From positions 62,001 to 126,000 of the forward strand of contig NZ_QFRW01000083.1 of assembly GCF_003265355.1 (NCBI RefSeq): 64,000 nt of DNA, read 5' to 3'. The notes beneath the pieces are model-generated. The model was not told the DNA's origin and searched no databases. It saw nothing but the letters and a program-made list of their open reading frames with translations. The stretch comes from Glycomyces dulcitolivorans. GTDB taxonomy: Bacteria; Actinomycetota; Actinomycetes; Mycobacteriales; Micromonosporaceae. The position numbers and the translations under genes were made by a program. This document shows, in pieces, positions 34,139 through 42,352 of this stretch. The number at the start of each line of letters is the position of its first letter. The first letter of the stretch is position 1.

Positions 34139-35349
34139 GCGGTCCCTTTCGGCAGTGCGACGCGGACGGTCCAGGTGCCGTCGGCCCAGTCGGTCTCGGC
34201 GGTGCCGCCGAGGACGGCGGCCCGTTCGGCGGTGCCGATGAGGCCGCGCCCGCCCGGTCGCGGGCGGGGCCGCCGGGCGGCAGGGCTGGCGACGCGCACC
34301 GTGACCTCCTCGGCGATGCCGAGTTCGCCGATGCCGAGTTCGACCACGGCGCGGGGCTCGTCGGCGTGGCGCAGGACGTTGGTGAGGGCCTCCTGGACGA
34401 TGCGGTAGGCCTCGCGGGAGGTCAAGCGGCCCACCGCATTCCGGTCGCCGGTGATGCGCAGGTCGACGTCGACGCCGGATTCGGCGGCGAGAGCTTCGAG
34501 GTCGGCGAGGTCCTTCTGGGGGCCGCGGGTCTCGTCGCGGTCCTCGCGCAGGGCGCCGATGGCGGCGTCGAGTTCGGCGAGGGCCTCCCGGGCGGTCTCG
34601 CCGACCGCGGCCATGGCGCGGGAGGCGAAGGCGGGGTCGTTGTCGATGAGGCGGGAGGCGGCCTCGGACTGGACCACCACCACCGAGAGGGCGTGCCCGA
34701 CCGAGTCGTGCAGTTCGCGGGCGATGCGGTTGCGCGCGGCCAGGCGGATGGTCTCGGCGCGCGAGGCCGCGAGCCGGTCGGCCGCGCCCTGCCCGAGCAG
34801 GCCCGGCGCGAGGGCCTTCATACCGGCGGCGGCCGCGGCGACGAGGAAGATCAACGCGGCCAGCAGGATCGGGCCCGAGACGAGGCCCCAGCGGGCGAGC
34901 CAGCCGGAGTAGACGCCGGTGGTCTCGTGGCCGAGGACGGCGCGGGCGCCGTTGACCGCCAGGTAGGCGCAGAACGGCACGAGCGCGAGGGTGACGCCGG
35001 AGAGGGCGCCGCCGACGACCGCGTGAAGGGTGAACCAGCAGGCGGTGCGCCAGCGCGAGTTCCAGGTGTCGTCGTCGTCGGGCGGGGTGAACCGGGCGCC
35101 GAGGAGGCGGCGGGCGGCGGTGCGCTCGACCTCGCGGTCGGGCAGGAGGAGCGAGACGGCGGCGACGAGCGGGATGACGGCGGCGAACACGCCCGGGTGC
35201 AGGGCGCCTTCGAAGCCGGCGTCGGGGTGGACCCAGTTGTAGGCGATGGCGCCGACGAGCATGAACGGCATCATGAGGGCGCCGCCGAGGATGAGCCAGA
35301 CCCAGCCGCGGTAGGTGGCCCCGGACCGGAGCGGGGCGAGGAGGCGCAT
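34135..35349 (-). CDS. Sensor histidine kinase (NarL-partner, HisKA_3)
   Basis: The 404-residue kinase has four or five transmembrane helices in the first 200 residues and no large extracellular domain, suggesting intramembrane sensing. A HisKA_3 dimerisation domain follows with the phospho-His in RIARELHDSVGHALS. The HATPase domain has an N-box (EALTNVLRHA) and GGRGLIGTAERAAVLGG, while the usual DxGxG box reads VASPAARRP. The ATG at 35349 has CACAAT 6 nt upstream and no ribosome binding site, so the operon is probably leaderless. A 5' in-frame extension is Pro/Gly-rich and unlikely. Confidence 0.9.
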   Translation of the reverse strand: MRLLAPLRSGATYRGWVWLILGGALMMPFMLVGAIAYNWVHPDAGFEGALHPGVFAAVIPLVAAVSLLLPDREVERTAARRLLGARFTPPDDDDTWNSRWRTACWFTLHAVVGGALSGVTLALVPFCAYLAVNGARAVLGHETTGVYSGWLARWGLVSGPILLAALIFLVAAAAAGMKALAPGLLGQGAADRLAASRAETIRLAARNRIARELHDSVGHALSVVVVQSEAASRLIDNDPAFASRAMAAVGETAREALAELDAAIGALREDRDETRGPQKDLADLEALAAESGVDVDLRITGDRNAVGRLTSREAYRIVQEALTNVLRHADEPRAVVELGIGELGIAEEVTVRVASPAARRPRPRPGGRGLIGTAERAAVLGGTAETDWADGTWTVRVALPKGTA

Positions 35350-35355
35350 GGGGTC

Positions 35356-35361
35356 ATTGTG
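35356..35361 (-). promoter_or_regulatory. -10-like CACAAT, leaderless histidine kinase
   Basis: CACAAT on the minus strand ends 6 nt before the ATG at 35349. Confidence 0.4.
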
Positions 35362-35428
35362 CCAGCGGACGTTCACGCCTCCAGCATTCCCGGCGAGCGC
35401 GGGCGACCGAATCCCTCCGGGGGGCGGG

Positions 35429-35454
35429 CCCGGTCCCCCGCGCGGGGGACCGGG
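35429..35454 (-). terminator. 26-nt palindromic terminator after the VOC gene
   Basis: A perfect 13-bp dyad (35429-35441 with 35442-35454) lies 16 nt past the VOC stop. The hairpin has no U-tract, as is common in high-GC actinobacteria. It separates the VOC gene from the kinase operon. Confidence 0.65.
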
Positions 35455-35470
35455 TCTCATCCCTATTCGT

Positions 35471-35950
35471 CTATTTGCCCTCGTAGGCGTCCTTGAGGCC
35501 CTGGAGGTCGATCTTCTTCATCTCGTACATGGCCTTGACGGCGCGCACGGCGCCGTCCTTGTCGGGGCCGCCGACGTACCGGTCGGCCTCGGCGGGCCAC
35601 ACCTGCCAGTTGACGCCCCACTGGTCGGCGATCCAGCCGCACTGGATCTCCTTGCCGCCGTTGGCCAGGAACGCGTCCCAGAGGCGGTCGGTCTCGGCCT
35701 GGTCGGCGGTGTTGACCAGCAGCGACATGGCGTGGTCGTGCTTGGCGGAGTCGTCGCCGTTGATGCCGGTGAACGACTGGCCGGCGAGTTCGAAGTTGAC
35801 GACCATGGCCGTCCCGACCTCGCCGTGCGCGTCCTCGACGTAGGGGATGGTGCTGGTGATCTTGGCGTCCTCGAAGAGGGTGGTGTAGAACTCGGCGGCC
35901 GCCTCGGCGGCGCCGTCGGCGTACCAGATGTTGGTGACGATCTTCTGCAT
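35471..35950 (-). CDS. VOC family protein (PhnB-like)
   Basis: This 159-residue protein is of the glyoxalase/bleomycin-resistance fold, in the PhnB/3-demethylubiquinone methyltransferase-like subgroup (ITSTIPYVEDAHG, FTGINGDD, LLVNTADQAETDRLWDAFL, CGWIADQWGVNWQVWP). These proteins are small metal-dependent or metal-lost enzymes with largely unknown substrates. GGAAGG precedes the ATG. It is monocistronic. Confidence 0.82.
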   Translation of the reverse strand: MQKIVTNIWYADGAAEAAAEFYTTLFEDAKITSTIPYVEDAHGEVGTAMVVNFELAGQSFTGINGDDSAKHDHAMSLLVNTADQAETDRLWDAFLANGGKEIQCGWIADQWGVNWQVWPAEADRYVGGPDKDGAVRAVKAMYEMKKIDLQGLKDAYEGK

Positions 35951-36044
35951 TGGTCGCGTCCTTCCGAACGGGTCTCAATATCCGATTGCATCAGTCGAGA
36001 CGAGGCCGCGCGCCGAAACTCATCGCTTCGTCGGCCCCCGGCGC

Positions 36045-36050
36045 TAGGTT
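36045..36050 (+). promoter_or_regulatory. -10-like TAGGTT, leaderless DUF1801 gene
   Basis: TAGGTT ends 6 nt before the ATG at 36057 and no ribosome binding site is present. Confidence 0.4.
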
Positions 36051-36056
36051 TGGCAC

Positions 36057-36422
36057 ATGGTGAGCAGCAGCGCCGAGACCGTGGACGCCTACCTGGCCGA
36101 ACTCCCCGAGGACCGCCGCGCGGCGGTGACGGCGATCCGGGAGGCCCTGCGCACCGAGCTGACCGGGTTCACCGAGGTCATGGCCTACGGGATGCCCTGC
36201 TACGAGCGCGACGGCGAGACCGAGGTCGGCTTCGCCTCCCAGAAGCGCTACATCTCGGTCTACCTGCTGCGCCCCGACCTCAAGGACCTGTTCAAGGACC
36301 GCCTCGCGGGCCACGACATGGGCAAGGGCTGCCTGCGCTTCTCCACCCCCGCGAAAGTGGACGTGGAGCTGGTGCGCGACCTCGCCCGCGCCACCGCGGC
36401 CACGCGCGGCTCGATCTGCTGA
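36057..36422 (+). CDS. DUF1801 domain protein (YdhG-like)
   Basis: This 121-residue protein has the DUF1801 pattern VDAYLAELPEDRRAAV, MAYGMPCYER, FASQKRYISVYLL and GKGCLRFSTPAKVD. The family is related to a frataxin-like fold and has no firm function; some members have been linked to iron handling. It is probably leaderless. Its stop lies one base from the stop of the convergent WXG-like gene. Confidence 0.82.
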   Translation: MVSSSAETVDAYLAELPEDRRAAVTAIREALRTELTGFTEVMAYGMPCYERDGETEVGFASQKRYISVYLLRPDLKDLFKDRLAGHDMGKGCLRFSTPAKVDVELVRDLARATAATRGSIC

Positions 36423-36423
36423 C

Positions 36424-38082
36424 CTAGACCGGTTCCCTGGTCGGGTTCGCGACGCTCCCGCCCGGGTTCTTCGTAGTGCTGTAGGCCAGGTCGCCTTCGT
36501 GGTCGCGGTAGGGGTTGCGGTCGGCGCCGGTGCCGCGGCCGGTCGCGTCGGCCTCGGTCTTCGCGTCGAACCCGGGCTTGTGGGAGCCGCCCTCGCTCTT
36601 GTCGAACCTCGCCAGCGCCTTGGTGAACGACGCGGCGACGTCGCCGTCGCTCTTCTTGTAGTCCTCGGCGCCCTGGCGGACCTGGTCGCGGGCGATGAAG
36701 TAGCGGGCGGCGGTGGTCGTCAGGAAGCCCCGGAACTCCGCGGCCATGGCGAGCGCGTCCGTGTCGGCGCCGGTGGCCCTGCCGTCCTTGTCGGCGAAGT
36801 GGGCCGCGGCGTCCTCGACGGGGTCGAGCAGCGGGAGCATCTCCTCGTACTCGGCGCCGGCGCGCCCGAGCTTCTCGGCGAGTTCGAAGAGCGCCGCGGG
36901 GTCGGCGCTGAAGCCGCTGTGCTGGGCGGTCGGCAGGCCCTGGGCCTTGTTCTCGCCCAGGGCGTACAGCTCGATGTCGAAGCTGCCGACCGCGCCGAGC
37001 GCCGAGCGGAGCGCGGCGGTGAGGGCCCGGTACTTCCCCTCGTACGTCTCGATCTGCTGCACCAGCGCGTCCATGCCGGCCGAGAGGTTCGTGACGATGG
37101 CCCGGAACTCGCCTTTGAAGACGACGGCGTCGTGGGTGGCGAGGAACTGCTCGCCGAGGAACGCGCCGAGGTCGAGGACCTTGGAGACGGCGTCGCCGAC
37201 GACCGGGAGGAACCCGACCGCCTTCGCGAGCCCTTCGAGGGCCTCCCAGTTGTTCGCGATCGCCGCGGTCCCGGTGGCGCCCAGGCCTTTCGCGGCCTCC
37301 GAGATGAGGTGGACCGCGTCGTTGCGGCCGACCTGGACGATCCCCGACCGCTGCTGCACGAGCTTCCCGAGCTCGTTGGCGAGGATGTAGTGGTTGGTCG
37401 TGGTCGGGTTCGTGGACTTGAGGAACCCGCCCTTGAACGCGTCGGCGGCGAGCCCGGTCCAGTCGGCCAGCCAGTGCTGGGACGTGCCGTCCCCGTCGGA
37501 GAGGTCGGTGACCAGGGACGAGAGCGCGCTGCCGCTCGCGTTCCGGGTGCCTTCCGTGGAGCTTCCGGCGACGGCGGTCTGCTCGCGGATCGACTTCAGG
37601 CCGTTGAACGCCCGGTCGAGCGCGCCGAGGTCGTGCCCGTCGAAGCGCGGGACCTTGGCCTCGATCAGGTCCCGCTCGGCCTTCGCCCACGCGTGCACGG
37701 CCGTCATCACCTGCGGCAGCGGGCACGTGATCTCGGAGGGCACCACGCCGGCGGGGTTGTCGTGCTCGTCGAAGACCGGGTTGCCGGCCTGGGTCGCCGG
37801 GATCCGCCCCTGGCAGCGCACCGGCGGCGCCGCGTTGTCGGCGGCACCGGCCCAGGTGCGGTAATCGCAGGCGTCCCGGTGGTAGTTGACGACCGGCTTG
37901 CGCAAGTAGGGCCAGTCCAGGACCTGCTTGGGGTGCTGGACGCTGGTGCTGATGTCGTTGCCGGCCAGGAACGAGGCGGCGGCCTCCTTCTGCCACCGCC
38001 GGATCAGCGCCGCCCAGAACCGGTCCAGCGCCGGCACCACGTTCTGCGCGAAGTGGTCCGGTCCTGCGATGTACTGCGCCAC
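36424..38082 (-). CDS. Large helical protein with WXG-like motif
   Basis: I do not recognise this 552-residue protein by name. It lacks a signal peptide and is mainly helical. The segment HWLADWTGLAADAFKGGFL (residues 203-221) resembles the W-x-G...AA..F core of WXG100/ESX substrates. The region after residue 265 has a glycine-alanine hydrophobic stretch (AVGFLPVVGDAVSKVLDLGAF), then long helices and a polar, disordered C-terminus ending NPTREPV. The N-terminus has four cysteines between residues 70 and 120 (DACDYRTW, VRCQG, ITCPLP). It could be a type VII-exported effector or scaffold. No ESX genes are in the window. It is divergent from a STAND regulator. Confidence 0.6.
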   Translation of the reverse strand: MAQYIAGPDHFAQNVVPALDRFWAALIRRWQKEAAASFLAGNDISTSVQHPKQVLDWPYLRKPVVNYHRDACDYRTWAGAADNAAPPVRCQGRIPATQAGNPVFDEHDNPAGVVPSEITCPLPQVMTAVHAWAKAERDLIEAKVPRFDGHDLGALDRAFNGLKSIREQTAVAGSSTEGTRNASGSALSSLVTDLSDGDGTSQHWLADWTGLAADAFKGGFLKSTNPTTTNHYILANELGKLVQQRSGIVQVGRNDAVHLISEAAKGLGATGTAAIANNWEALEGLAKAVGFLPVVGDAVSKVLDLGAFLGEQFLATHDAVVFKGEFRAIVTNLSAGMDALVQQIETYEGKYRALTAALRSALGAVGSFDIELYALGENKAQGLPTAQHSGFSADPAALFELAEKLGRAGAEYEEMLPLLDPVEDAAAHFADKDGRATGADTDALAMAAEFRGFLTTTAARYFIARDQVRQGAEDYKKSDGDVAASFTKALARFDKSEGGSHKPGFDAKTEADATGRGTGADRNPYRDHEGDLAYSTTKNPGGSVANPTREPV

Positions 38083-38206
38083 TGGGCACCGCCGTCCTCA
38101 AGCCGTGGGGGTCCACCCGAGTCCAGCACCGAGAAGGTTGGGGCGCAAGGGGTGCGGGTGTCCCGGTCCGTCCGGGACAGGGACCGCCGTCGATACGGGC
38201 CACCGC

Positions 38207-38212
38207 TAGACT
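38207..38212 (+). promoter_or_regulatory. -10 TAGACT, leaderless STAND gene
   Basis: TAGACT ends exactly 7 nt before the GTG at 38220. No ribosome binding site is present, so a leaderless mRNA is likely. Confidence 0.5.
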
Positions 38213-38219
38213 CGGTGAC

Positions 38220-40733
38220 GTGCGTCATCCCCTCGACGGCCTGGACCCCTCCGCGGCCGGCTCGGCGCCGCAGCTGGTCGCCCTGCTGCGGGAGCTGCGC
38301 GCCGCCTCCGGCCTGAGCATCCGCGAAGTCAGCCGCCGCGCCCGCGACCGCGGCGACTGGCTCCCCACCAGCACCCTCGCCGCCGTCCTCAACCGCGACG
38401 CGATCCCCCGCGCCGAGGTCGTGGCCGCCATCGTCCGCGCCTGCGGCGGCGACGAACCCGCCGTCGAGGCCTGGCTCGCCCAGTGCGCGCGCATCAGCGC
38501 CGCCGATGTCGCCGACACCGGGCAGGTCCCCCGCCAGCTCCCCTCCGCGCCCCACGCCTTCACCGGCCGCGAACGCGAACTCCACCTCATCGACGAGCAC
38601 CTCCAGACCGCCTCCCCGCGCGCGGTCGTCCTCGCCGGACCCGCCGGGATCGGCAAGACCGCGCTGGCCCTGCACTGGGCGCACCGCGCGTTCGACGCGT
38701 TCCCCGACGGGCAGCTGTACGTGGACCTGCGCGGGTTCTCCGGGACCGACCCGCTCGCGCCCGGGCCGGTGCTGCACCGGTTCCTGACCGCGCTCGGCAC
38801 CGGGCCCGAGGAGATCCCCGCCGACGGCGACGAGCGGGCCGCGATGTTCCGCTCGCTCCTGGGCCACCGGCGCGTCCTGGTCGTCCTCGACAACGCCCGC
38901 AGCCCCGAGCAGCTGCGGGACCTCCTCCCCGGCACCGGCGGCTCGACCGCGCTCATCACCTCCCGCACCGACCTGTTCGGACTCACCGCGACCCACGGCG
39001 TCCCGCACCTGCGCCTGGCGCCGCTCACCCGCGAGGAGTCCATGGACCTCCTCGACGCGATGATCGGGCGCGGACGCGTCGCCACCGACCCCGAGGCCGC
39101 GCGCGGGCTCGCCGCCGCCTGCGGGGACCTGCCGCTGGCGCTGCGCCTGGCCGCGTGCCAGACCCTCGCCCGCCCCGAGCAGCCCCTCGGCGAACTGCGC
39201 GACCGGATCGCCCAGGCGCCCTTGGCGAACCTGGACCTGCCCGGCGACGAGGCGGCCGGGCTGCGCGCCTGCCTCGACCTCACCCGCGCCCACCTGGACG
39301 CGGGCGACCGCGACGTCCTCGACGCCGTCGGCCTCCACCCGGCGACCGAGTTCGAGGCCACCGGGATCGCGGCCCTGGCCGGCATCGGCCTCACCGAAGC
39401 CGACGGAGCGCTGCGGCGCCTCGCGGGCGTCCACCTGGCCTCCGCGACCGGAGACGGCCGCTGGACCGTCCACGACCTGGTGCGCGCCTACGCGAAGGAG
39501 CACGCCGACCGGCGCGCCGCCGACGACCGCGAAGCCGCACTCGGGCGGCTCTACGACTGGCACCTGGCGACCGTCGCCGGGACCTGGCAGGCGATCTTCG
39601 GACTCGACCCCGAGGCCGTCCCCGAGACCGAAGTCCCCGTCCCGGGGTTCGACGGCCCCGAGGCGGCCCTCGCCTGGCTCGACCCGCGCCACGGCGCGCT
39701 GAGCGAGATGATCCGCCACGCCGCGGCCGGCAAGCGGCACTGGCACGCCAGCCGCCTCGCCGGCGCCCTGTGGCGCTACCAGTTCATCCGCGGCATCCTC
39801 GGCGAAGCCGAAGCGGACCTGAAGATCGCCCTCGAATCCGACCGCGCCGCCGGCGACCGCCACCACCAGATCGCGAGCCTGCGCGCCCTCGGCAGCACCC
39901 AGAAGGCCCTCGGGCGCCTCGACGAGGCCGAGGCGAACCTCGGCCGGGCGCTGCGGACCGCGACCGAACTCGACGACACCATGGAGGCCGCCCTCACCCT
40001 CGGTTCGCTCGCCCAGTGCCACATCCAGCAGTGGCGCCTGGACGACGCCCGCACCTGCGCCACCGAGGCCGCACGGCTCTTCCGCGACCTCGGGGACGCC
40101 GACCGGGAGGTCAACGCCCTCGACGAGCTCGCACACGTCGACATGCTCAGCGGCAACGACGGCGAGGCCCGCACCGGCTTCGACCGGTCCGTGAAGACCT
40201 TCGCCGACCGCGGCTGGACGCAGAACCTCGGCTCGGCCCTCGCCGCACTCGCGCGGCTGCGCCTGCGCGAGCACGAGGCCGGAGCCGCCGCGGCCCTGCT
40301 GGACGAGGCGCTCGACGCCTACCGCCAGGTCGGCGACCCGTTCGGGGAGATCTACGTCCAGAGCCTCCAGGCCCTCGCGCACGCCCAGCTCGGCGAGCGC
40401 GACACGGCGTCGCGGCTCGCGAGCGCGGCTGCCGAGGCGGCCGTCGCCACCTCCAGCCCCGAACTCGCCCTGGACGTCCTCAACACCGCCGGATTCGCGT
40501 TCGCGGCCATCGGCGTCCCCTCAGGGGCCGAACGCCTCCACCGCGAAGCGCTCGAACTCACCGAATCCGCACCCGACCCCTACGAGGAGGCCCGCGCCCG
40601 CCACGGCCTCGGCGACGCGTACGCCGCCCGCGGCGACGACGCCGCCGCCCGGGCCGAGTGGACCCGCGCGCTGCGCCTCCACGAACGGCTCGGCACCTAC
40701 GGCAGGACCGAACTCGCCGAACGGCTCGCCTGA
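38220..40733 (+). CDS. STAND regulator: XRE-HTH, NB-ARC, TPR
   Basis: The 837-residue protein has an N-terminal helix-turn-helix of Xre type (LVALLRELRAASGLSIREVS, STLAAVLNRD). An NB-ARC NTPase follows with Walker A GPAGIGKTAL (about residue 140), Walker B VLVVLDNARS and the PLALRLAA segment. After a winged-helix region, about 370 residues form TPR repeats (LGSTQKALGRLDEAEANLGRAL and similar). STAND proteins are ATP-switch regulators, in actinomycetes often of secondary metabolism. It is divergent from the WXG-like gene and may control it. Its 3' end overlaps the convergent MFS gene by 37 bp. Confidence 0.9.
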   Translation: MRHPLDGLDPSAAGSAPQLVALLRELRAASGLSIREVSRRARDRGDWLPTSTLAAVLNRDAIPRAEVVAAIVRACGGDEPAVEAWLAQCARISAADVADTGQVPRQLPSAPHAFTGRERELHLIDEHLQTASPRAVVLAGPAGIGKTALALHWAHRAFDAFPDGQLYVDLRGFSGTDPLAPGPVLHRFLTALGTGPEEIPADGDERAAMFRSLLGHRRVLVVLDNARSPEQLRDLLPGTGGSTALITSRTDLFGLTATHGVPHLRLAPLTREESMDLLDAMIGRGRVATDPEAARGLAAACGDLPLALRLAACQTLARPEQPLGELRDRIAQAPLANLDLPGDEAAGLRACLDLTRAHLDAGDRDVLDAVGLHPATEFEATGIAALAGIGLTEADGALRRLAGVHLASATGDGRWTVHDLVRAYAKEHADRRAADDREAALGRLYDWHLATVAGTWQAIFGLDPEAVPETEVPVPGFDGPEAALAWLDPRHGALSEMIRHAAAGKRHWHASRLAGALWRYQFIRGILGEAEADLKIALESDRAAGDRHHQIASLRALGSTQKALGRLDEAEANLGRALRTATELDDTMEAALTLGSLAQCHIQQWRLDDARTCATEAARLFRDLGDADREVNALDELAHVDMLSGNDGEARTGFDRSVKTFADRGWTQNLGSALAALARLRLREHEAGAAAALLDEALDAYRQVGDPFGEIYVQSLQALAHAQLGERDTASRLASAAAEAAVATSSPELALDVLNTAGFAFAAIGVPSGAERLHREALELTESAPDPYEEARARHGLGDAYAARGDDAAARAEWTRALRLHERLGTYGRTELAERLA

Positions 40734-41923
40734 GCCGCCGGGAACGCGTGCCGGCGGGCGAGCAGCGCGATCAGCAGGATCGGCACGCCCAGCACGGTCA
40801 CCGTCCACGCCAGTGACAGCGGCCCGAACCAGACCAGCAGCAGCCCGCCGAGCGCCCCGCCCGCGGCCGTCGCCGCGTTCCACAGCGTCACCACCACCGC
40901 CTGCACCGTGTCGGCGGCCTTCGCCCCCGCCTGCCCGGCCGCGGTCTGGAGCAGCGTCGGCACCCCGCCGTGCCCCAATCCCCACAAGGCGATCGCGACA
41001 TACACGAGCGCCGGGACCTCCGCGAACACCGCGAGCACGGCCGCCGCAACCGCCGTGAGAACCGCCGCGCCGATCGTCAGCAGCCGCAGCCGCCGGTCGA
41101 TGTGCGCGCCGGTGACCCAGATCGACGCGATCGACGCCAGCCCGAACACCAGCAGCACCCGGTCGATCGACCCGCCCATGCCGAACCGCTCCAGGAACGC
41201 CGCAATGTACGTGTACAGCACGTTGTACGCGATCACGTAGACCGCGATCACCGCCATGATCGCCGCGACCCCCGGGATCGCCACCGCCCGCAGCACCGGC
41301 GTCCGCTGCCCCGCCCGCTGCCCTTCGAAGTCCGGCACGACGAGGCTGATCCACACGATCGACAGCACCGCGAGCGCCGACATGACCCCGAACGACTCGC
41401 GCCACCCCAGGACCCCGCCGATGAACGTCCCGACCGGGACCCCCAGCGCCAGCGCCAGCGGAATGCCCGCCATGACGATCGCGATCGCCTTGCCCTCCAT
41501 GCCCTTCGGGGCTAGGCGGCGCGCGTACCCGACCATGAGCGCCCACGACAGGCCCGCGGCCATGCCCGCGACGAACCTCGCGCCCATCGTCAGCGCGTAG
41601 TCCGTCGAGAGCGCGGTGACGGTGTTGGCCGCGACGAACCCGGCCATCGCCATGAGCAGCACCGGCTTGCGGCCCCACCCGGCGGTCAGCGCCGACAGCG
41701 GGATCACCGTCAGCGCCGTCCCGATCGCGTACACCGTCACCGCCTGGCCCATCGCCGCCTCGCTCACGCCGAGGCTCGCGCGCATCCCCGGCAGCAGCCC
41801 CGCGGGCAGCGACTCGGTGATGACGGTGATGAACACGGCGGTCGACAGGGCCAGCAGCCCGGACAGGGGCAGCCGCTCGCGCGGCGCCGCCTCGGGCGGG
41901 GCGGAGAGGGTCGTTTCGCTCAT
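40697..41923 (-). CDS. MFS efflux transporter (DHA1/AraJ-like)
   Basis: This 408-residue protein has about twelve transmembrane helices. Between helices 2 and 3 it has the DHA1 motif region AGWGRKPVLL, and TM5 carries the antiporter-type stretch LALGVPVGTFIGG. Such carriers export sugars or drugs by proton antiport. It is divergent from a MerR regulator with a dyad between the two starts, the usual layout of an inducible drug efflux pair. The last 12 codons overlap the end of the STAND gene. Confidence 0.88.
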   Translation of the reverse strand: MSETTLSAPPEAAPRERLPLSGLLALSTAVFITVITESLPAGLLPGMRASLGVSEAAMGQAVTVYAIGTALTVIPLSALTAGWGRKPVLLMAMAGFVAANTVTALSTDYALTMGARFVAGMAAGLSWALMVGYARRLAPKGMEGKAIAIVMAGIPLALALGVPVGTFIGGVLGWRESFGVMSALAVLSIVWISLVVPDFEGQRAGQRTPVLRAVAIPGVAAIMAVIAVYVIAYNVLYTYIAAFLERFGMGGSIDRVLLVFGLASIASIWVTGAHIDRRLRLLTIGAAVLTAVAAAVLAVFAEVPALVYVAIALWGLGHGGVPTLLQTAAGQAGAKAADTVQAVVVTLWNAATAAGGALGGLLLVWFGPLSLAWTVTVLGVPILLIALLARRHAFPAAQASRSASSVLP

Positions 41924-41938
41924 GCCCAGAAGCGTCTA

Positions 41939-41960
41939 ACCTTGACACTAATGTCAGAGT
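41939..41960. promoter_or_regulatory. Putative MerR operator between MFS and MerR genes
   Basis: ACCTTGACA and TGTCAGAGT flank CTAA, a 22-bp imperfect dyad with a perfect TGACA/TGTCA core. It lies in the 60-bp gap between the divergent starts, as expected for MerR-type promoter twisting sites. Confidence 0.6.
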
Positions 41961-41983
41961 CCAGTCGGAGTGAGGCGGGCCAT

Positions 41984-42352
41984 ATGAGGATCGGCGAACT
42001 GGCGGAGCGCACCGGCGCCCCCGCCCGGATGCTCCGCTACTACGAGCAGCACGGCCTCATCGCCGCCGACCGCACCCCCAACGGCTACCGCGACTTCCCC
42101 GAAGCCGTCGTCGAACGCGTCGGCCAGATCCGCGGCCTCCTCGACGCCGGCGTCCCCGTCAAGATCATCAAGCAGATCCTCCCCTGCCTCGACGGCCCCG
42201 GCCAGATCTACTTCCCGGTCCCCGACCCCGAGATGCTCGCCCAGCTCGCCGAGCAGCGCGACCGCATGACCCGCAAGGCCGAATGCGTCCTCAAGAACCG
42301 CGACGCCATCGCCGCCTACCTCGACCGCGTCAGCGGCCCCCAGAACGCCTAG
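41984..42352 (+). CDS. MerR family regulator
   Basis: The 122-residue protein has the MerR winged HTH (MRIGELAERTGAPARMLRYYEQHGLI, NGYRDFPEAVVERV) and a coiled-coil dimerisation helix ending AIAAYLDRV, with only a short effector segment. Two cysteines (LPCLDG and AECVLK) could sense an effector, but no metal-site motif is evident. I chose the ATG at 41984, which gives the family start; GAGGCGG lies upstream. It probably controls the divergent MFS pump. Its stop overlaps the priA stop by 4 bp in convergent orientation. Confidence 0.88.
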   Translation: MRIGELAERTGAPARMLRYYEQHGLIAADRTPNGYRDFPEAVVERVGQIRGLLDAGVPVKIIKQILPCLDGPGQIYFPVPDPEMLAQLAEQRDRMTRKAECVLKNRDAIAAYLDRVSGPQNA

